A stretch of 64,000 bases of DNA from Candidatus Wallbacteria bacterium (GTDB lineage Bacteria; Muiribacteriota; UBA6191; JACPRK01). The translations under genes were made by a program, and so were the position numbers. Below, piece after piece: positions 1 to 12,388 of this stretch (position 1 is its first letter; the number at the start of each line of letters is the position of its first letter). The DNA lies in assembly GCA_016190005.1 (NCBI GenBank), contig JACPRK010000098.1, positions 1 through 64,000 on the forward strand. Reading direction: 5' to 3'. The notes below the pieces were generated by a model. That model was given only the letters and a program-made list of their open reading frames with translations. It ran no database searches and was not told where the DNA came from.

Positions 1-2458
<2,458 letters not shown>

Positions 2459-2567
2459 CTTGATGGGGGTTTTGCTCGCTCGGCTCGACGCTTCGAGGTG
2501 ATCGACACGACGCGTTCGCCAGGGCGCAGCAGCAATCCTGCCCCGCGGACGCCAAAGAAGAGCCGCA

Positions 2568-2597
2568 AATCTACCAGCCCATGACGGTTTGCGTCAA
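2568..2597 (-). promoter_or_regulatory. Sigma-70-like promoter for the pyrophosphatase
   Basis: On the minus strand: TTGACG (2597-2592), an 18-nt spacer, then TAGATT (2573-2568). The -35 box overlaps the stop codon of the upstream peptidase gene. Predicted leader to ATG 2458 is about 100 nt. Confidence 0.55.
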
Positions 2598-5500
2598 GGG
2601 ACTGGCAAGCGAACTGCGCTGGCCGGCGGACGCGTCACCAGGACCACATAGCCGCGCCCGGCACGCAGGCCGTCACCCGGCTTTGCCGCGCTGCCCGGGA
2701 TGACGGTCTTGAAGCGCGAACCCGGCAGTGCCAGATCCACCGACTCGGTTACGAACTTCCCGCCCGTGCGCTCCAGGAGCTGCAGGGGCCCTTCGCCCAC
2801 CGGCACGCCGAACGGGTACGCCAGGATGTTGATGCCCCGGCGCAGACCAACCAGCTCCGTTCCAGCTGGCCATGCAACGCCGTCCAGCGTCCGGAACCTG
2901 TCCGATGGCAGGCCGACCAGGTAACCCTGGTTCCCCTCGAGCGCGAAGTCCGCGCTGCCGCCTGCCGGATCGTGCAGCTCCAGCTGGCCGTCGCCGCCTG
3001 GGCTCCCGGTCACGCGCACCACGAGCGAGGCTCCGAGCTCGCGCGCCAGGTCGGATGCCTTGTAGGGCCCGCCGGAGCTCGTGAATGGCTGCCGCTCCAG
3101 CGCCACGAGGTTGAGCCCGGCCTTCAGGTCGAGCGTGAACCCCGCCGTGGCCGTCGGAGGTGCCAGGGTCAGGCTTGCCAGCGAGCGCCGATTGTTTCCT
3201 TCGTCCAACTCCGCCACCCCGCCCGTGACGTCCGCGCTGGCGCTCAGCGTGTACGCCCCCGGGAAGAGGAGCCGCGGCAGCGAGTCCGTGCTGAAGGAGA
3301 GCGTCGTTCCACCACCTGCAGAGAGCGTCCCCACAACCAAGCTCTGCAGCACGAAGCTGGCCCCGCCCGCCGCGGCCGTCATGCGCACCTCCACCGTGAA
3401 TGGGCCTGACGCCTGGTCGCCCACGTTTCTCACGTCCACCACCAGCGGCACCGGTTGCCCCGCCGTCAGCGCCGCGGGACCGGAGAACGCGTTCAGCAGC
3501 AGGTCCGTCCCGCCCGGACCCGACACTTGCACCGAGTAGGGTCCCGTCACTCGCCCGTCATACCCCGTCACCCGCGCGAAGTAGGTCCCCGAACTCGCGG
3601 GCAGGAAGCCGCTGATGCGGCTGTTGTGCTCGCTGGTGGAGATGTCGTCGTTGGTCGCGAGCTCCGTGGTGCCGTCGGGGCCAAAGATGGTCAACACCGT
3701 GTCCAGGTCGTTTGGTGCCACGGTCCTGAGCGTGTAAGAAGCTCCAAACTGGACCGGGAACGCGTACCAATCGGAGTCACGCCCGTCGCCGATGTTGCCG
3801 GAGGCCGACCCGTTGGGCGCCATCCGGTCAGCCAGCGTCACCTCCGCCGCCGAATCGGGCCTGTCGTCGACGTGAAAGCGCCCGGGGCCGCTGCCCGTGC
3901 TCTGCCCGACCGACACGTTGAGGATGTAGGAGCCTGCCGAAAGACCGGCCGGGACCTGCGCCACGATGTGTCCGTCGTCGATGACCTGCAGCGGCGCCAG
4001 CGTCACGGTCTGACTTCCCGCCGTCATCGACACGGCCGTCGCCCCCGTGAAACCGAACCCCAGCACCAGGATGTCTGTGGGGGCGCGGTTGAGGAACGAC
4101 CTGGGCGAGGCCGAGCTGATCACCGGCGCCGTGCTGGCCGCAAGAATGCCCCGTTGCGAGAAGACCGTGCGCAGCGTTGCGATGTTGGTGCCGCCGTTCA
4201 GCTCGGCGTCTGCTGCCAGCACGGCGTTGGCATTGTCCTGGAAAGTGGCCGCCGGGGTGAGGCTGAAGTGGCTTTGCAGGAGCAGCCGAAGCATCGTCCT
4301 GTCCCCGCCCCCGGCGCCGCCGATCCGGTTGCGGCAATCCCAGAGCGCACCCGACCAGATCTCTCCGTCCCGGTGCTCCTCGTTCTGGATATCGCGCGGG
4401 TAGATCTTCGAGCCATCCACCCGCCGCAGCGCAGGCGGGTTCTGGCCCGAGTAGGCCGTCGCGTCCCAGTCGGCCACGACCGGCACGTTGAAGGTCTGAC
4501 CAGCCGCCGAGGTGCTCAGTACGGCGAAGATGTCGCCGAAGCCCTCGCCCAAGGCCCGCGCCTGGGAGCCGGCGCCGAAACCGGGGATCTGGTCGTCCTG
4601 AATGGCGTGGCCATACTCGTGACGAATGACGTCGCCGTCCTCGGCGTCGTCGACCCCGCCGTCGCCGAAAGACAGGCTCTTCGTGTCAGGGCTGTAATAG
4701 GAGTTGTCGTCACCAAACGCGTGCGCGTTGACGGAGAGCTGCCGGTTCATCACGTTGGAGAATCCCAGCTCGTTCTGGATGAACCGCTGCGAGGCGTCCA
4801 CGTGGTGATAGACCATCACTTCTTCAAAGCGCCGGTCCGACCGATTGAAGAGGAACTGCAAGCTCGGCACGTTGGTCGGAGCCAGCGTTCCCGAGCTGCC
4901 GCCAGCCGCCGTCTGCGAAAAGACGCTGGCGAACTGGCCGCGCAGCGCCCCCGAGCCGTCCAGTCCCAAGAGCGGCACCACGCTGTAGGCGGTGTCGGGC
5001 ACCGCCGCGGCCGAGTCTCCGTTGTCGAATAACGCGGTGGAGCGCGCCGCGACGACCGCGTTCGGGTCGAACACCCGGCCCACGCCGTCCACGAACCGCA
5101 GCCGGTTCCTCGACTCCAGCACTCTGCCGTCGATCGAATCGACCAGCACCTCCCAGTCGCCCAGCGGTGTCCCGGCGGGAATGGTCAGCCGCCAGGCCGG
5201 GCGGGCGGTCTTACTGGCGGGGTAGGCCACAGTCTCGGCACCGGTCTTGCTTCGGAGCACTCCGCGCACGGAAAGGTGCGCCAGCGCGATCGTGAGTGCC
5301 GCACTGGCAGAGACCGAGCGTGTCCCGGTCGCCAGTTCCAGCTGAGGCAAACTGTCGTTGGTCACCCCGCGAATTCGCCCCAACCTGTCCAGGTCTACGG
5401 CAACCCAGGCGCCGTGTACCGGCAGCCCTCCGATCGTCTGCCGGAATCGCACATGATGGCCCGTCACGCTGTCCTTGGTGTGGTGCTCCTGCAGTGAGCG

Positions 5501-5761
5501 GTTTCCGGACAGGACACCAAACGCCTCCCGGTGCCGTTCGAGGAACGACCGGGCCAGCGCTTGCGGTCCGCCCTTGCCGGCCGGTGTTGCCAGCCACCGC
5601 AGTCTCCTCACCGTTCCGGAGGACTCCTCTAACTCGGCAATCGCCCCACCGCCCGCTTCCTGCGTCAGCTTCGCCACGGCGGCCCGGCGGCCGGCCGGCG
5701 GCGCGGCAATGAGGCTCGAAGCCGTCCACGAGGCCACGAGCACCCAGACCAGTCGGTTCAT
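2594..5761 (-). CDS. Secreted zinc metallopeptidase (fungalysin/thermolysin-like) with TIG, PPC and CARDB domains
   Basis: Exported protease of 1055 residues. ATG 5761 gives a clean signal peptide (MNRLVWVLVASWTASSLIA); a GTG 18 bp upstream is possible. An FTP/PepSY-like propeptide fills about 40-230. The catalytic domain has HEYGH at 381-385 and the downstream zinc-ligand Glu in ALGEGFGDIF (about 406). Then come an IPT/TIG-like domain (about 540-635), a bacterial pre-peptidase C-terminal beta-sandwich (about 640-750) and a CARDB-like module (about 755-865). The final 190 residues hold two similar strands-and-loops units (LKAGLNLVAL, LRRGINILAYP) that I cannot assign. FTP plus HExxH fits M36; M4 is the alternative. 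Probably extracellular protein degradation. Confidence 0.88.
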   Translation of the reverse strand: MNRLVWVLVASWTASSLIAAPPAGRRAAVAKLTQEAGGGAIAELEESSGTVRRLRWLATPAGKGGPQALARSFLERHREAFGVLSGNRSLQEHHTKDSVTGHHVRFRQTIGGLPVHGAWVAVDLDRLGRIRGVTNDSLPQLELATGTRSVSASAALTIALAHLSVRGVLRSKTGAETVAYPASKTARPAWRLTIPAGTPLGDWEVLVDSIDGRVLESRNRLRFVDGVGRVFDPNAVVAARSTALFDNGDSAAAVPDTAYSVVPLLGLDGSGALRGQFASVFSQTAAGGSSGTLAPTNVPSLQFLFNRSDRRFEEVMVYHHVDASQRFIQNELGFSNVMNRQLSVNAHAFGDDNSYYSPDTKSLSFGDGGVDDAEDGDVIRHEYGHAIQDDQIPGFGAGSQARALGEGFGDIFAVLSTSAAGQTFNVPVVADWDATAYSGQNPPALRRVDGSKIYPRDIQNEEHRDGEIWSGALWDCRNRIGGAGGGDRTMLRLLLQSHFSLTPAATFQDNANAVLAADAELNGGTNIATLRTVFSQRGILAASTAPVISSASPRSFLNRAPTDILVLGFGFTGATAVSMTAGSQTVTLAPLQVIDDGHIVAQVPAGLSAGSYILNVSVGQSTGSGPGRFHVDDRPDSAAEVTLADRMAPNGSASGNIGDGRDSDWYAFPVQFGASYTLRTVAPNDLDTVLTIFGPDGTTELATNDDISTSEHNSRISGFLPASSGTYFARVTGYDGRVTGPYSVQVSGPGGTDLLLNAFSGPAALTAGQPVPLVVDVRNVGDQASGPFTVEVRMTAAAGGASFVLQSLVVGTLSAGGGTTLSFSTDSLPRLLFPGAYTLSASADVTGGVAELDEGNNRRSLASLTLAPPTATAGFTLDLKAGLNLVALERQPFTSSGGPYKASDLARELGASLVVRVTGSPGGDGQLELHDPAGGSADFALEGNQGYLVGLPSDRFRTLDGVAWPAGTELVGLRRGINILAYPFGVPVGEGPLQLLERTGGKFVTESVDLALPGSRFKTVIPGSAAKPGDGLRAGRGYVVLVTRPPASAVRLPVP

Positions 5762-5863
5762 CGTCGAGGAAAAGTACACGGAGTGACCCAGATCGCCTAA
5801 GCAAGAAACGTGCCGATATCCGGACCCTGCCTCACGTGGCGATGTGCGCCGGGCGTATTAACC

Positions 5864-8800
5864 ATGGGGCCGGAATCATTCATGGAAGAGATGGAAACTC
5901 GGGACCGCTACGTCGCCGACCTCGCCAGCGAGATGGAGGAGGTTCGAAAGTTCGCCGTCATCGGCTTGACCCAGAGCGGCGACCCGCAGGTGCTGCCGTT
6001 GCTCGAGCGAATGACGCGCGACGCCTCGCCCGCCGTTCGCTACTTCGCTCGGGTCGGCATGAACAAGATACGGCAGGAACGGGTCGAACCCAAAGGGGAC
6101 TGGGAGAGAGTCCTCGAAGAAGCCGCCGCCGACGACGTCGACCTGGCCGGCTGGCGCAGGCTCCTGACCGCCCCCGACTCCGAGCGCCGCGTAGAGGCCG
6201 CGCTGGCCACTTTCAAGCTGGTCGACCCGGCCATCTACGTCGTCCTTGCGGGCCGCCTGTCGGAAGAGCCCGAGCCGCGCGTCAAGGCGACTCTGGTGCG
6301 GGCCGTGGCCCGGTTCAAGAGGCCCGACAGCTTCGAGCTGCTCGCTCGGTTCCTGGCAGATCCCGACGGCCGCGTGCGCGCCAACGCCATCGAGGCGCTG
6401 GACGAGCTGGCCGATCCGCGCCTCAAGCCGCTGCTGGAGCCCAGGCTGGAAGACTCCGACAATCGCACTCGGGGCAATGCCCTGCGGGCCTTGGCGCGCT
6501 TCGACCGATCACGCGCCATGAAGGGCGCCGAAGCCATGGCCACTGCCCCGGAAGTCTGGATGCGCGCCACCGCCATCTGGCTGCTGGGCCAGCTGGGCGA
6601 CGACGACTCCGCGCACCTGCTGCGCCGCATGCTCCGCAAGGAGACCAGCGAGCTCCAACCCAAGGTGCACGCAGCCCTCGAGCTGCTTGCGTCCCGAGGG
6701 TGCAGGGCAGCGGCCGCTGCCCTCGAGGGAGCCAACTCCGAGCCGCCGGCGCCGCCCGCAGCCGCCGAAGTCGCTCGCCGCCTGGCGGCAGAAGCCTTCC
6801 GCGACCGGATGGACGCGGTCGCCGCCGCACTCGAGCTACCTGCTCCTGAGGCCCTGGGGCTCTTGCGAGACCGGCTGGCTGTCGAGGATCACCTGTTCGT
6901 CATCGCCCTCCTGGTCAAGGCCCTGGGCAAGGTCGGAGGCCCCGACGAGGTCAGGCTGCTCGCTGGCTATCTTCAGCACGCCGACGCGCGTGTTCGCGCC
7001 AACGCCATCGAGGGTCTGACTGCCACCGGCCTGCCCTCGATCTACTCGTTGGTGGAGCCCCTGCTTACGGACCCGAACAACCGCGTCCGCGCCAACGCCG
7101 CCCGCGTCGTCGCCGCCAAGGATTCTGACCGCGCCTTTGGCACGCTCAAGGAGATGCTGCTCGCTCCCGACCCGCTGCTGGCCGACTCCGCACTCTTCGC
7201 CTTGAAGGAGATCGGCACCGAGCAGATCGTCGAGATCCTCGAGATCGGCCTGCAGAACAAGAGCCAGGAGATCCAGCTCAAGGTCCTCAAAGTGCTGGAG
7301 GTGCTGGGTCGCACCAACAAGCTGGCCCGCGAGCTTCACGAGAAGTACCGCGAGCGCGGCGTGAGCGGCCGCTGGACTCGCGACTCGCTGCCGGTCCTCT
7401 TGCTGCGGATGAACGACGCCGATCCGCAGATCCGGCTCGACGCCCTCGAGAAGCTGGCCGAGTTCCCCGACGCCCGGGCTCGCAATCGCATCCGGCTCGC
7501 CACCAAGGACCGCGACGCGCGCGTGCACGTGCGTGCCGAGGCGATCGCAGCGGAGACCGACCTCGAGGAGAAGCGGCGTGGGCTCATCGCCACCTTGGGG
7601 CTGGCCGCCTACAAGAAGATGAAGGAGGCGCCCGATTTCCTGCCCGAGCTGGCCACTTTCCGGAATCGCATCCGCGACGCTTCCCAGCGTCTGGACCGGG
7701 GCGAGGACGTAGTGGACAGCGTCTCGTTGCGCCGCGAGCAGGTCCACGGCCTGGGCGAGCGGGTTCTGGTCCTTTTCCAGTCCGGCAAGGTCGACGATCC
7801 CGACCTCAAGGACCTCTGCCAGGCCGTCTTCTCCATCGAGCTCGAGCGCGACAACCGCCGGATGCGGGCCCAGGAGCCGCTGCGCCCGCCGTTCTGGGAG
7901 ACGGTCCCGCCGATGGTCTGGGGAGCGCTGGCACTGGCCGTCATGCTGATGGCCGCTGCCTGGTTGCTGGTCCCGTCGAGGAGCGGTCCGGTGCTCTGGC
8001 GCAAGGGCCGGGCGCCGGCCGCCCGGCTGGCGCCCGCAGGCGAGTTCCTGCTCGCGGCCGAGCCCGGTGGGAAAGTCGTCGCCTATCGCAAGAAGAACGG
8101 TGGCGTCTTCTGGGAGGCCAGCCCGGGACGCCGGGAGATGCACGCGCCCGTGGCGGCCAACGATCTGGTCTATGTAGCCGGAGATAGCGGAACCTTGCTG
8201 GCCTACCGCCAGGACACGGGTGAGCGGGCGCTTTCAGTGCAGGTGCCGGGGCAGATCCTCGCCCGCCCCGAGGCCGCGCCGGACGCACTTTTCGTGCTGG
8301 TTTCGACGCCTCCGAGCGGCGTCTCGGTGTTGCTCCTGGACCCGCACCGCGGCACACTCTTGCGTCGCGACGAGGTCGGCCCGGGCGAGGGCCAGGCGCT
8401 GCTCTTGACCCCCGTGACCGAGGTGGCAGTGGCAGGCGAGCGGTTGGTGGCGATCGAGCGCGCTTCCGGCAAGAAGCTGTGGGAGTACCGGGCCGAGGCC
8501 CCCTTTCTGCCTGCGCCCGGACCGGCGGCGCTCGGGGACCGCGTGGTGGCCATCGCGGGCCGCTCGGTGATGGCTCTGGACTCCATGGGCAAGCTCGTCT
8601 GGAGCCAGACGCTGGCGGAGGGTGAGCCTCCGACGGCTGGCCCATACGTGGTGGGCAACCAGATCGCCTTCGTCTGGGGCAACAAGCTGCACCTGCTCGC
8701 CGCAGACGGGGGCGTGCCGGTGGCCAGCCACGACCTGGGGCGGCGCTCGGCGTTCCCCCAGGTCTCGGGCGAGCGTTTCCTGTGGTCCCCGGAGCGCAAT

Positions 8801-8950
8801 GCGATCTCGCTTCTTTGGCTTCAGACCGGAAAGTCGGCGCTGGTCTCCGGGTTCGAGGGCGAACTCCTCGATCTGGCGGCGGACGCCGAAGCGATCTACG
8901 CCTCCACGGACAAGGGACTCCTGGCGTTGCGCGTGCCCGAGCCCCAGTAG
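5864..8950 (+). CDS. HEAT-repeat / transmembrane / PQQ-type beta-propeller protein
   Basis: Protein of 1028 residues with an unusual three-part layout. Residues about 15-550 are HEAT-like helical repeats (recurrent VRANAIEAL and ADPRLKPLLEP-type units). A charged helical linker follows, then one membrane segment at about 683-705 (MVWGALALAVMLMAAAWLLV), then a PQQ/BamB-like propeller to the end (repeats such as LVYVAGDSGTLLAYRQDTGE and KKLWEYRAEAP). No signal peptide precedes the HEAT part, so I infer a cytoplasmic HEAT array and an outward-facing propeller. The start is uncertain: ATG 5864, 5882 or 5891, or an upstream ATG at 5810 whose extra residues look non-native. It converges with the TPR gene, 6 bp apart. 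Function unknown; a scaffold is plausible. Confidence 0.85.
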   Translation: MGPESFMEEMETRDRYVADLASEMEEVRKFAVIGLTQSGDPQVLPLLERMTRDASPAVRYFARVGMNKIRQERVEPKGDWERVLEEAAADDVDLAGWRRLLTAPDSERRVEAALATFKLVDPAIYVVLAGRLSEEPEPRVKATLVRAVARFKRPDSFELLARFLADPDGRVRANAIEALDELADPRLKPLLEPRLEDSDNRTRGNALRALARFDRSRAMKGAEAMATAPEVWMRATAIWLLGQLGDDDSAHLLRRMLRKETSELQPKVHAALELLASRGCRAAAAALEGANSEPPAPPAAAEVARRLAAEAFRDRMDAVAAALELPAPEALGLLRDRLAVEDHLFVIALLVKALGKVGGPDEVRLLAGYLQHADARVRANAIEGLTATGLPSIYSLVEPLLTDPNNRVRANAARVVAAKDSDRAFGTLKEMLLAPDPLLADSALFALKEIGTEQIVEILEIGLQNKSQEIQLKVLKVLEVLGRTNKLARELHEKYRERGVSGRWTRDSLPVLLLRMNDADPQIRLDALEKLAEFPDARARNRIRLATKDRDARVHVRAEAIAAETDLEEKRRGLIATLGLAAYKKMKEAPDFLPELATFRNRIRDASQRLDRGEDVVDSVSLRREQVHGLGERVLVLFQSGKVDDPDLKDLCQAVFSIELERDNRRMRAQEPLRPPFWETVPPMVWGALALAVMLMAAAWLLVPSRSGPVLWRKGRAPAARLAPAGEFLLAAEPGGKVVAYRKKNGGVFWEASPGRREMHAPVAANDLVYVAGDSGTLLAYRQDTGERALSVQVPGQILARPEAAPDALFVLVSTPPSGVSVLLLDPHRGTLLRRDEVGPGEGQALLLTPVTEVAVAGERLVAIERASGKKLWEYRAEAPFLPAPGPAALGDRVVAIAGRSVMALDSMGKLVWSQTLAEGEPPTAGPYVVGNQIAFVWGNKLHLLAADGGVPVASHDLGRRSAFPQVSGERFLWSPERNAISLLWLQTGKSALVSGFEGELLDLAADAEAIYASTDKGLLALRVPEPQ

Positions 8951-8956
8951 CGGGCC

Positions 8957-11785
8957 TCAGTCGCCCGCGCGAGCGGGGGAGGGGAGGGACGCCGGTTCCG
9001 GAGTGAAAAGGTCCGCCAGGTGAACGCCGGCCAGCCGGGCGTCCGGCTGGCGTGCCGCGGCCTCGAGGGAATCGAGAGCGTGGGCGGCCTCGGCCGGCCT
9101 GGCGAGGGCCTCCGACACGAGCGCCAGCGCTTCGTGCAAGGTGACCAGGCGCGGCTCTGCGGCAGCCAGCCGGCCGAGCAGCTCCTCTGCGGCCTCCAGG
9201 AGCCCGGCCTGCTTCGACAGGCGCAGGAAGCTGCGGAGGATTCCGGCGTCCAGCGCTTGGTCCTCCAGCAGCCAGCGGGAGAACGGCTCCAGGAACGCCG
9301 CCGTGTCCCGGCGAGCCAGCGCGATCCGGATGAGCGGCGGTCCCCAACAGCGGTCGTAGCGGTAGCCCATGCGCTCGCCGATGCCCAGGTAGACTTGCGC
9401 CGCGGCCTTGTCGTCGCCTTGATCCAGAAGGAAGCGGGCGTACTCCAGCCGTAGCGCGAGGTCGTCCGGATAGGCCCGGATCGCCGGCCGGTAGTAGGAG
9501 CGGGCGGTCGAGAAGTCCTTGTCGGCGACGTGGTACCTGGCCTGGAAGGGCGCGTAGAGCGGGTTGCCCCGCGTCTTGAGAGTGAAGGCGCCCATCAGGT
9601 AGCCGGGCGAGGGATACGCCCGGATCCAGCGCACCAGGTCGGCGCAGATGGAGGGCGAGCCGGGATCGGCGTCCAGGGCGAGCAGGCCGGCGTGGGCGGC
9701 GGCGGTCGTCCGCTTCTCGGCGGCAAGCGAACGCCCGCGGGCCTGGAAGTAGAGTGCTCGTCCCGCTGTCCCGGCCGGGAGCACGCGCGCCGCGGCCGTG
9801 GCGGGGAAGCCGGCCGGCGACGACAGTCTGAGGACTTCGAGGAGCTTTCGAGTCCAGATGGGCGAACCCGGCGGGCGCGCCAGGCAAGGCTCCACCGTCG
9901 AGGCTGCCCGCTCGCGGTGCGCGAGCGCTAGTTGCTGGGTGCCGAGAGCAACCCGGATCTCCGGTGCGGCGCCTCCCGGCTGCCTCAGCCAATCCGCCAA
10001 GAGAGTCGAAAGAGCCGATCGCTCGCTCGAGGTCTTTGCTCGCGCTTCCAGCGCCTCGAGAAGTAGACCCAGCCACTCGGATCGGGACGGAGGCGCCGGA
10101 TGCAGGCGCGCCAGAGTGGCTAGCGTGAGGTCCGCTCGTCCCAGACCATCTGTCTGGCGCAAGAGCTCTGCGATCAGCCGCGGCTCTCCCGGGAGCGCCC
10201 GCAGGCCGGCCGCCAGAACGTCCAGGGCCCGAGCGCCGCGTCCTCCCGCCGCTTCGAGCCAGGCCGCCCTCAGGTACGGGTGCGCCTCGGGCGCCGGCCT
10301 GGCGCCGGCGGCGGGCACCGCCCGGGCGTCGATGACCCGCCGGTAGTGCGCCAGCGCGGCCTCCCTATCGCCCGCCCGCTCCAGGATGCGCGCGGCCGTG
10401 GTCCAGGCCTGCAGCGCCTGTGAGGTCGTCGACACAAGCATCGCCACGGCGCGCTCCCGCAGCGCGGGAAGTGTTCCCAGTCGCTCCAGGCACGCAAATG
10501 CCGGCCCGGGATCGCCGGGCCCATCGAGCGCGCGCCGAAGGTGCTCGAATGCACGCTCGTCACGGCGGTCGAGGATCGACAGCGACGCGAGCCCCACGAA
10601 GAGCTGTGCGGCCGCCTCCGACGTCCTTGGGCCGGCGGGGTGCGAGCCCTCGGCCACCGACGACAGCTGCGCGTGCTCCATCGACGCGAGCAGGCCGCAA
10701 CCTTCCTCGGCGAATCCTGCCCGTCCCATCAGGTCCGCTAGCCGCAACGTGGCTTCAAGCGATCGCCCTGCCCCCGCGCGCGCAGCGGCTGCCGCCCTCC
10801 GAGCCCAGAGCGCGGCCGCGGCGCGGTCTCCCATCCGCGCTCGGAGCGCCATGACGGCCGCGGCTGGGCCCGCACTCTCGGGCGATAGTCCGGCGCGATT
10901 CTGCAGCTCCCCGCAGAGCCTGCCGAAGGCCGCCGTCGCGGTCTCGGTCGCTGCCTGCGATTTCCCCCGGCGCCCCGGCCGCGGAATCCCCGAAGCCTCG
11001 CCGGTGCCCAGGGCCTCCCAGTAGCGCGTGGCCAGGTTCCAGAAGTCGCCGCCCTCTCCCGAAAGCGGGTCGGCAGCCAGCAGCACCTGGTCGAGCAGCC
11101 GGCGCCAGGCCAGCGGGCCGGCCAGGAGCCTGGCAAGCTGAGGCCGCCAGTCCAAACGGGCCCGCGCGCGCGCCAGCAACCAGAGCAAGAGGGCCCGCCC
11201 TCGTGGCCTTTCCTTCAGATGTCGACTCGCTACGGCTTCCAGGTGCTCGTAGACGCGGTCGATTCCGGGTGCCGCGGGCGCCAGCGGTTCGAGGAGCAGG
11301 GCCTCCAGCTCGGCCGTGGGTGCCAGCTCCGTGGTGGCCAAGGTGAGATGCGCCGAGAGCGCTCGCGCGGCCAGGCCCGGCAGCCGAGCGGCCAGCTCGA
11401 GTCCCGAGTCGGGATCGTCGGAAGCCAGCGCCGTATCGACCACGGCCTGTGCCAGCTCCGGCGTGAAGCCGTGCTCTCCGAGCGCCGCTCCCAGGATCGT
11501 GTAGGCCTGATCGTGGGCCTGGGCCCGGCGATACGCGGCCGCGATTTCGAGCGCCGCGTAAGTCGAGGTTCCGCCCGGGCGGCCCGTACTTCGGGCCTCC
11601 GGAGCCAGAGCCAGGGTGGCCACCATCTGGGGCGGCGCTCCCTGGACCGGCAGCGCGGCCACCAGCAGGACAGCGAGAATGAATGCCGCCCTCTGCGGGC
11701 CAGGCAACACCCGTCGGTTTCCAGGCTGGGGAGGCCGCTTCCCGGTAGATCCTCGGCCGACAATGCAAGTACTCACGTGCCGCAT
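8957..11785 (-). CDS. Large exported TPR-repeat protein
   Basis: 942 residues, Ala/Arg/Leu-rich and almost entirely helical, with many degenerate TPR units (e.g. ARILERAGDREAALAHYRRV, ALRLEYARFLLDQGDDKAA). A hydrophobic export segment (AAFILAVLLVAALPVQGA) sits at about 33-50 after an Arg-rich leader; an in-frame GTG about 75 nt downstream of ATG 11785 would give a more normal signal peptide. No catalytic motif is visible. Convergent with the HEAT-propeller gene; the two may act in the same envelope scaffold, but adjacency is the only support. Predicted periplasmic protein-interaction platform. Confidence 0.8.
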   Translation of the reverse strand: MRHVSTCIVGRGSTGKRPPQPGNRRVLPGPQRAAFILAVLLVAALPVQGAPPQMVATLALAPEARSTGRPGGTSTYAALEIAAAYRRAQAHDQAYTILGAALGEHGFTPELAQAVVDTALASDDPDSGLELAARLPGLAARALSAHLTLATTELAPTAELEALLLEPLAPAAPGIDRVYEHLEAVASRHLKERPRGRALLLWLLARARARLDWRPQLARLLAGPLAWRRLLDQVLLAADPLSGEGGDFWNLATRYWEALGTGEASGIPRPGRRGKSQAATETATAAFGRLCGELQNRAGLSPESAGPAAAVMALRARMGDRAAAALWARRAAAAARAGAGRSLEATLRLADLMGRAGFAEEGCGLLASMEHAQLSSVAEGSHPAGPRTSEAAAQLFVGLASLSILDRRDERAFEHLRRALDGPGDPGPAFACLERLGTLPALRERAVAMLVSTTSQALQAWTTAARILERAGDREAALAHYRRVIDARAVPAAGARPAPEAHPYLRAAWLEAAGGRGARALDVLAAGLRALPGEPRLIAELLRQTDGLGRADLTLATLARLHPAPPSRSEWLGLLLEALEARAKTSSERSALSTLLADWLRQPGGAAPEIRVALGTQQLALAHRERAASTVEPCLARPPGSPIWTRKLLEVLRLSSPAGFPATAAARVLPAGTAGRALYFQARGRSLAAEKRTTAAAHAGLLALDADPGSPSICADLVRWIRAYPSPGYLMGAFTLKTRGNPLYAPFQARYHVADKDFSTARSYYRPAIRAYPDDLALRLEYARFLLDQGDDKAAAQVYLGIGERMGYRYDRCWGPPLIRIALARRDTAAFLEPFSRWLLEDQALDAGILRSFLRLSKQAGLLEAAEELLGRLAAAEPRLVTLHEALALVSEALARPAEAAHALDSLEAAARQPDARLAGVHLADLFTPEPASLPSPARAGD

Positions 11786-11838
11786 GGATCATCGGACGGG
11801 GCCACGGCCGGCCATTACCCGGGGCCCCAAGCTGGGCT

Positions 11839-12219
11839 CTAGTAGGGCATTCCGAAGTTGATCTGGACGCCCTTGGTGTGGCCCTCGCAGGTCTTCGAGT
11901 CGTGGCTTGTCACCACCGCATAGATCCACTTCAGCGCCTCGATTCCCGTCACCTGGACGCTGCTGTCGTCCGAAGACCGGGTCCCCTGGACAGGGGGCGT
12001 CTGCTGGGTCGGGGCGGCAGCCGGCCGGGGGGCGCTGCTCCGGTCACCACGCGAAGGGAAGACCGGCGCCGCCGTCCGGAAGCTGGCGACCGCCGAAGGG
12101 GCGCTCCACTCGACCTGGACGGGGACCTGGGCGGCGAGCGCGAGCCGATCCTGGGCCTGGGCGGTGACGGCCGTAAGGGCCGCCGCCAGAAATGCCATCG
12201 TTGCCAGTTTTCGGTTCAT
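11839..12219 (-). CDS. Small secreted Pro/Ala-rich protein, probable sigma-54 target
   Basis: 126 residues. ATG 12219 is chosen because it begins a textbook signal peptide (cleavage after AQA, about residue 23) and is preceded by GAGGAGGAG at good spacing; the longer frame upstream has neither. A Pro/Ala/Thr-rich linker (about 50-80) leads to a conserved-looking tail, VQVTGIEALKWIYAVV, with a single Cys near the end and terminus NFGMPY. I recognise no family. It lies 0.4 kb from an NtrC-type regulator. The intervening DNA holds a -24/-12 element and dyad sites, so it is the best candidate target of that regulator. Confidence 0.75.
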   Translation of the reverse strand: MNRKLATMAFLAAALTAVTAQAQDRLALAAQVPVQVEWSAPSAVASFRTAAPVFPSRGDRSSAPRPAAAPTQQTPPVQGTRSSDDSSVQVTGIEALKWIYAVVTSHDSKTCEGHTKGVQINFGMPY

Positions 12220-12269
12220 CGGTCTCCTCCTCGGGGTGGTCGGGTCCAGTGGTTTGCGCCCCTTCCTGT

Positions 12270-12284
12270 ACAACGTCCGTGCCA
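12270..12284 (-). promoter_or_regulatory. Sigma-54 (-24/-12) promoter candidate for the small secreted gene
   Basis: Minus strand reads TGGCACGGACGTTGT. The -24 GG and the -12 doublet are separated by the canonical 10 nt; the doublet is GT instead of GC. Consensus for the family is TGGCAC-N5-TTGC. Predicted transcription start is near 12258, about 40 nt before ATG 12219. Confidence 0.5.
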
Positions 12285-12388
12285 TCCACTCTTCGGGCCG
12301 TCCATCTGGCCGCCAGAAGCCGCATGAACGCAGCACCAAGCAGCTTTCACGCTCGGCCGCTTGCTGCCCGGGGCCGGTGCTGGCGACG

